From Siphonodentalium dalli (Eukaryota > Mollusca > Scaphopoda > Gadilida > Siphonodentaliidae), in assembly GCA_032622095.1 (NCBI GenBank), contig CP136061.1, positions 45,019,797 to 45,083,796 of the forward strand: a stretch of DNA of 64,000 nt. Direction: 5' to 3'. Shown one piece after another: positions 41,301 to 47,300 of the stretch; positions within the stretch are counted from its first letter, which is position 1, and every line of letters begins with the position of its first letter. A program made the position numbers and the translations under genes. The notes under the pieces are model-generated. The model did not search any database, had not been told where the DNA came from, and saw only the letters and a program-made list of their open reading frames with translations.

Positions 41301-44300
41301 GTCACAATAATTATTTCAGCTGTAGTGTGGGCCTATAGTCGTAACGTTGAGTAATATTAGGATTTATGTATTTGGTTGGGGTCAATTTGTGTATTGATTC
41401 ATCCCCCACAAACGACCAATGACTACATAATGGACGTTGTCACTGTATTAAATGCCGCGTGTCCCTAAAACATAAATTTGAACACCCTATTAACATTATC
41501 CTATTAAAAATACTCGCAGTGGATAGCATGTGTCTACGGACAGACAGATGCCCCGACAAAATGGCATTATGTGTACAATACATGATATGGTACACAGAAA
41601 AATGTAGTGTTATGCTGTGTTATGTCTCATTTCAAGTAAGATGAAAAATAAAAAACTAATTTGAAATATAAGCTTGCACACACCTGCACCAGTACATAGT
41701 ACCTCCTTTTCCACTTTTTCCAAACTGTTTTTCCCATACCATACATGTAGCTGAAATGAAATAATTTAATTATTCATTTACTAATAGTAAAAAAATTGTA
41801 ATAAGCTTCACGTTTTTTTTAGTATTTAGTCATATCACGATATAATTTTGTATATCGTGCAGTCGATTGGGAAACAAACTGAAAGTTGGTATATCATGGG
41901 TGATGATATTCCATTTATTTAGTTTTTTAAATATAAAACAGACTAAAATGCATGAATCTTAAGTTGAATAGTATCAACGCCTTCATATTACTCATCGGAG
42001 TGTGTTGACGCAAGTAATAAAACATCAAAGCCATAATCCCATGTCCGCACAAACCTTTCATTCGTGATCAAAGCTTATTGAAATTTGTTTTACAATGGCT
42101 AATGTTTATTATACAAATGGTGTTTTCACATTGCGCCACTATGGGTTTGCTGACACCCATGTCAGTGTCAGAGATAGAGGATATCCAACGAGTTATGTTG
42201 GGATATAAGATTTAATAAAACGAGTTTGATAAATTTGAAACACAACAAGTCCTAGACGAGTTGTGAATCAAATTTATCAAACAAGTTTCATAAAATCTTA
42301 TCTCCCAACATAACGAGTTGCAGATATTGTATATCACATGAGAAAAACTAGAGCTTAATGCTTTTTTAACAAATCAAAATCCTTAACAGAAGCTTAATAC
42401 ATTTACATTGTTGGCTGAGATGCTTCACAATACGACAGTATTGCGCTTGAGTTGCCGACGGAAAATATAGTCCCCCAATTTGCCTCTTTGTTTTTGTGAC
42501 TGTTTTCATTAGTGCAACGAAGTTGGACAAGAATTTATCTTTAATGATCAAAGCATTTGACTGGTGTTGTTGTCATGGGTGGATTTAAGAAATAGTATTA
42601 ATCCGCCTGATTCAATGTAGTCATTTTGTTGGCGCGATGCCAAGTTGGCGGAAGCATGCACCTATTCATCACTAGTGAGAGAAAAAAAAATATGTAACTA
42701 TGGACAAATTAAAGTACGATAAAGATAAATTAGTGTTTTATGTTGATAATCGACAGCGACATACCAGTCAATTTATGATCATAAGTGACACACCCTGCAC
42801 TTTCCCATTTCAGTGTTGCTAGACACTAGCTCTGTGACACCCTGCTTTGTTTGCCACCATGACTGCTCGCAATGAAGCGACGTAGCTTCATAGTCGAATG
42901 ATGTCCCCACGGTGAATATGGTGACGTTAGCCCACTGTGCAGGATAGCGTCACTAAATTAACCCTCTGGGGACCTCATTCTGCAAATGACAGACTCACTA
43001 TTTGCAGCCTTGCAGCTATTTGAGATTTAACCACAATGCTTCATATTATGTGGTTTTGAGACTTACCCACAATGCTTCATATTCTGTGGTTTGGAGACTT
43101 ACCCACAATGCTTCATATTCTGTGGTTTTGAGACTTACCCACAATGCTTCATATTATGTGGTTTTGAGATTTACCCACAATGCTTCATATTCTGTGGTTT
43201 TGAAACCTACCCACAATGCTTCATATTATGTGGTTTTGAGACTTACCCAAAATGCTTCATATTTCATATTATGTTGTTTGGAGACTTACCCACAATGCTT
43301 CATATTCTGTGGTTTTGAGACTTACCCACAATGCTTCATATTATGTAGTTTGGAGACTTACCCACAATGCTTCATATTCTGTGGTTTTGAGACTTACCCA
43401 CAATGCTTCATATTCTGTGGTTTTTCCATTCGTATCGCTATTTTTATTTTGAGATCATCTGGACAGTTTTTAGTTGTTGTGATCATTTTATGCACTTCTG
43501 GAAGCCGACTGGAGTTAGCATTTGGATGCAATATCACCTGTAAACACAACATTTACAATGTACATGTAATAAATTCAATAGTTTTTAAATTTCTAGAATT
43601 CTTGAAAAAATAGTAATATACCAGAGGATTTTATAAAAACGCTCCTTAGGCCAAATAAAAAAATATGTTCGGTTCTCAGTGACCGCCGCATCCCAAAAAT
43701 ATGTGCGAATTGAAGCTTTTTATTGTCATTCCGAAATAAATATATATAAACATGTATCCCGCATTTGAAATGACATATAATGAAAATATTGTGAAACGCG
43801 CAACAGTCTTGTTCAAGTTGTTGTAAGAAAATGTCAATCGAACGTTGTACTCTGCTAATCTAATGTTTGCGGAATGTAATGTCCGGCTTCCATTTCCGCA
43901 AACGCCGGAAATTCTATTCCGTTTACCCGCGAAAACTGCCAATAGAGTACACCCTACTCTGAATTGCAAATAGTGTGCTGTGATTTCTCATCTCAACGGT
44001 AACTCATAATCTCATATTCCGCTATTTTATGACTTTAGTCATCAATTGATTTCAATATATTAAATAATGCAATTTCAATTTACGATACCACAATAACAGT
44101 TACGTGTTCAGTAGATTTCTTCGACTCATAATAATTATTTTTAATAGTATATTCTATCGATATCTGATCGCTGATAGTTCATTCGTGATATATTTTAAAA
44201 CAATTTATAAATCCCATACACAGTACCTCTTTATTAAATAGTCTATGTTGCTTTAAAGGTGCCAATATTTAGACCTTATGTGTAGGTTTATTCAAATGAC

Positions 44301-47300
44301 AGATGTATTATATTGATTTCAGAAATCAAGCTATGAATGTTTTGGAATTGCCTACATGTTGAAACTATATTTGACTGTTTGATGATTGATGTTTATGTGT
44401 GTTGTTATTTTTATTTTTATGTATTGAACAGGGGATGTCCAGTACATGTTCTCCGTTTTCTGAGTATTCTGATGCGTTTGATGTTAGATCTTTTAATATG
44501 TATGTGTTATTATTTTTATTTTTAAGTATTGAACAGGGGATGTTCAGTACATGTTTACTGATGACAGATGTTCTATAATAAAATATGTATTAAATAATAA
44601 TTTGTCTTGTTCTATCCTTCACATCCCTGCCACAGAGATGTATAAAACTGTTAAATACCATGCCCTTCCTGTATTTTAACAAACATTTTTAGGAAATAAT
44701 TTAAACAAAAAAACCTGACTCCCGCATGGTTAAAATGTATAATAAAAAAAATATATAAAAACCTGCCTCCCTCATGGCTTAAAGTTGTAATAAATACTAA
44801 ATATAAATACCGCCCTCCCTCATCACTTGGAAAACAAATGTGCTTGAGAACCAAACATATTTTTTTATTTGGCCTTATTAATAGTTTATTAGTTTATGAT
44901 ATGCGCCGACATGAACAAATTATAATTTCTATTTTTGGTTGTATTGTAACTGTATTAGTCTTGGTCATCACACCAGATGGGGTATCTTTAAAAAAAGTTG
45001 CCAGTGCCGACATATATAGTGTAGTAACTGTATTAGTTCCGGTCGGCCAGGGAATGTCATCAAACAGTTATTTAACTATGAATAAAATATGACAGTCAGA
45101 AAAACAAGATGTTCTGTAAATGTTTCATTGAGGCTTGTATAAGTGATTTGTTTGTAATAGGCTCTCAATATATTTTAAGTCACTTTGCACAACACAGAAA
45201 ATGGTAATTATAAAATTGATTTTACAGTTAATACACTTTGTATGCATATTACTGGCGACATTGTACATTATATATTTATGATATCTGTGTTTTATGACCA
45301 GCGAGTAGGTTAATCAGTCGATTGTGAATGGTGAGCGACAGATTAATTGGTGGCTAGGCTTTGATGCCACCTATGACACAGGACGAAATAATAGATATGC
45401 TTTAATGACAGATACTTGTAGTTTGAGATAACTGTCTAGCAATGTTAAAACTAATCTCCTGGTGTCGCTTAGATATGTATTGCTACTTTGATATATATTA
45501 ATAATACTAGCTTGCTTCACTAGCACATTTTATGTTATGTGGTTAGTTTTCACATTATATAACAAGGATAAAAAAATGATAACGTCCTTCAATTTCCTTC
45601 ATTATATACCCTCAATTAAATTTGGCAAACAATTTTGAAATTTTGCGCAAAAAAATTCAATTAGCAAAAATTTGGCAAGAGAAAATTAGAGTCCAGCACC
45701 AACCGTGGTTTCAAGTTTGGTATAAGCCATCCACTAGGTCTTCAGCTGGCAACAATGGAGATAATTTAAAATGTTTACCTTTCCGAGGTCTTTATCTTCG
45801 AGACTCAGCATACGGGAACTTTCAGTATAAAGTTTGACTTTTACAACTGGTAAAGGATGAGTTGTTGTGAAATCACCTTGTGAATCCCAACTGAAAAAGA
45901 TGAATATCATTTAAATGTCTTATATTTTGACTAATAATTACTGTTTTATCTTACAATTATCGTCTTTTCCCTCAAATACACACAGAAACAATTATGCAGT
46001 TTCCGATTCTGTATCCTCGATGGTAACTAGCAGTATCATCAATGGCAAGTGAGTGCACGTGGGCTGTGGGGAAACTAGGTACGTTTCTAAAAGATTGATT
46101 TACAAGGGCAATTGGCATAAATTATTTCCATTCTCTTTACAGCAACTAACATATACGTACTAGTATGTGGCAATTACGAAAAACATGAACAAAATTGGTT
46201 ACAATTCTACGAAACCAGCAAATTTGATTCAGCTGATAATCTTGCACCCAAATGTTGTGCCTGTGTAGGAATGCAACATTAAACATCAATTGCCAAAACT
46301 GTTATCCAAATCTGCTCTACCGTTTAATGGAACAAATGTTTGGATTAAGAAGAAATGACAATATTTATTAGATAATTTGTCTCTATTTAATCATAAATAA
46401 ACTCAAAGTGATCTCTTAACACTTTCACGACTGGAGCTTCCTGAAATTTTGCGAAAACCCTATGCCATTGACTTCTCTTATATATGTGAGTCTCCCATAG
46501 GCCTAAAAATATTTACATTGACCTTTTAAGCCAGTGCATTCTCTTATATATGTGAGGCTCCCTATGGGAGACTGGCATATATAGGAAGAATGCACTGGCA
46601 AAGGATCTTTATCAGCGCAGCTCCCATAATGAAATGGTTAAAGCTTCAGCAGAGAAAAAAACTTTACCCAAATTATTTTTAACTCATCCTTTCTTTACTG
46701 GACTATATTCCCTACACAACTCAGCCTTAGTATCGACCTAAACTGAGAAATCAAGCTAAATATTCACCATGGTTTTGATGCTTCAGCTTGGTCAGTCTGA
46801 AGTTTTTCTCCTCCCTCCACCTCCATGGTACAGTAAACTATTTTATTCTGTGCCAAAGATTTCAAACCCTTGACTTCTATCACATGCACCTGTGAAAAAT
46901 AAAATACTCAGATATAAAGAACAACAAGTATAAACATTTTAAACATTTTATACAGAGCTGTGTTGGTGAAAAATGTAATTCAAATTAGACCAATGAGACA
47001 AAATATCTAAACTGGTAAAAGAAATAGGAGATAGTAATTAACACGTTCGCTGCTGACGCCCATTCAATTACATGCAAAAAGTACGAGATAACTCGTAGTC
47101 GGCAGTGTATGTGTTATGTGTCATTTGTATTATCCCTTTTTATACTAAATGGATTCTCCCAGTCAGTTAACAAGAGCATCGGTAGGGTGTGGCAAAATAC
47201 GCCTGTGGTAATTTCAACAAGGGGTCATAACTCGGGTGAAAATTGGCAGAACCCAAATTCGAACTTGAAGGAATCGTAATTACATTTTTATTTTTAACAC

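Larger units (their letters stand above)
41751..43397 (-). other. CADPS intron between exons d and e
   Basis: Contains the exon-donor minisatellite, a family D remnant (42903-43011) and family I copy I2. The span 41751-42170 has no recognised feature. Confidence 0.85.

Noticed and set aside
43022-43427. Regularly spaced repeats: CRISPR-like array
   Set aside because: Units are contiguous without unique spacers and lie in an animal gene.
43002-43613. A 203-codon plus-strand open frame with a repeated HNASY-type peptide
   Set aside because: It is the reverse reading of the exon-donor minisatellite and exon d. Its period of 36 bases keeps it open. No independent sign of a gene.
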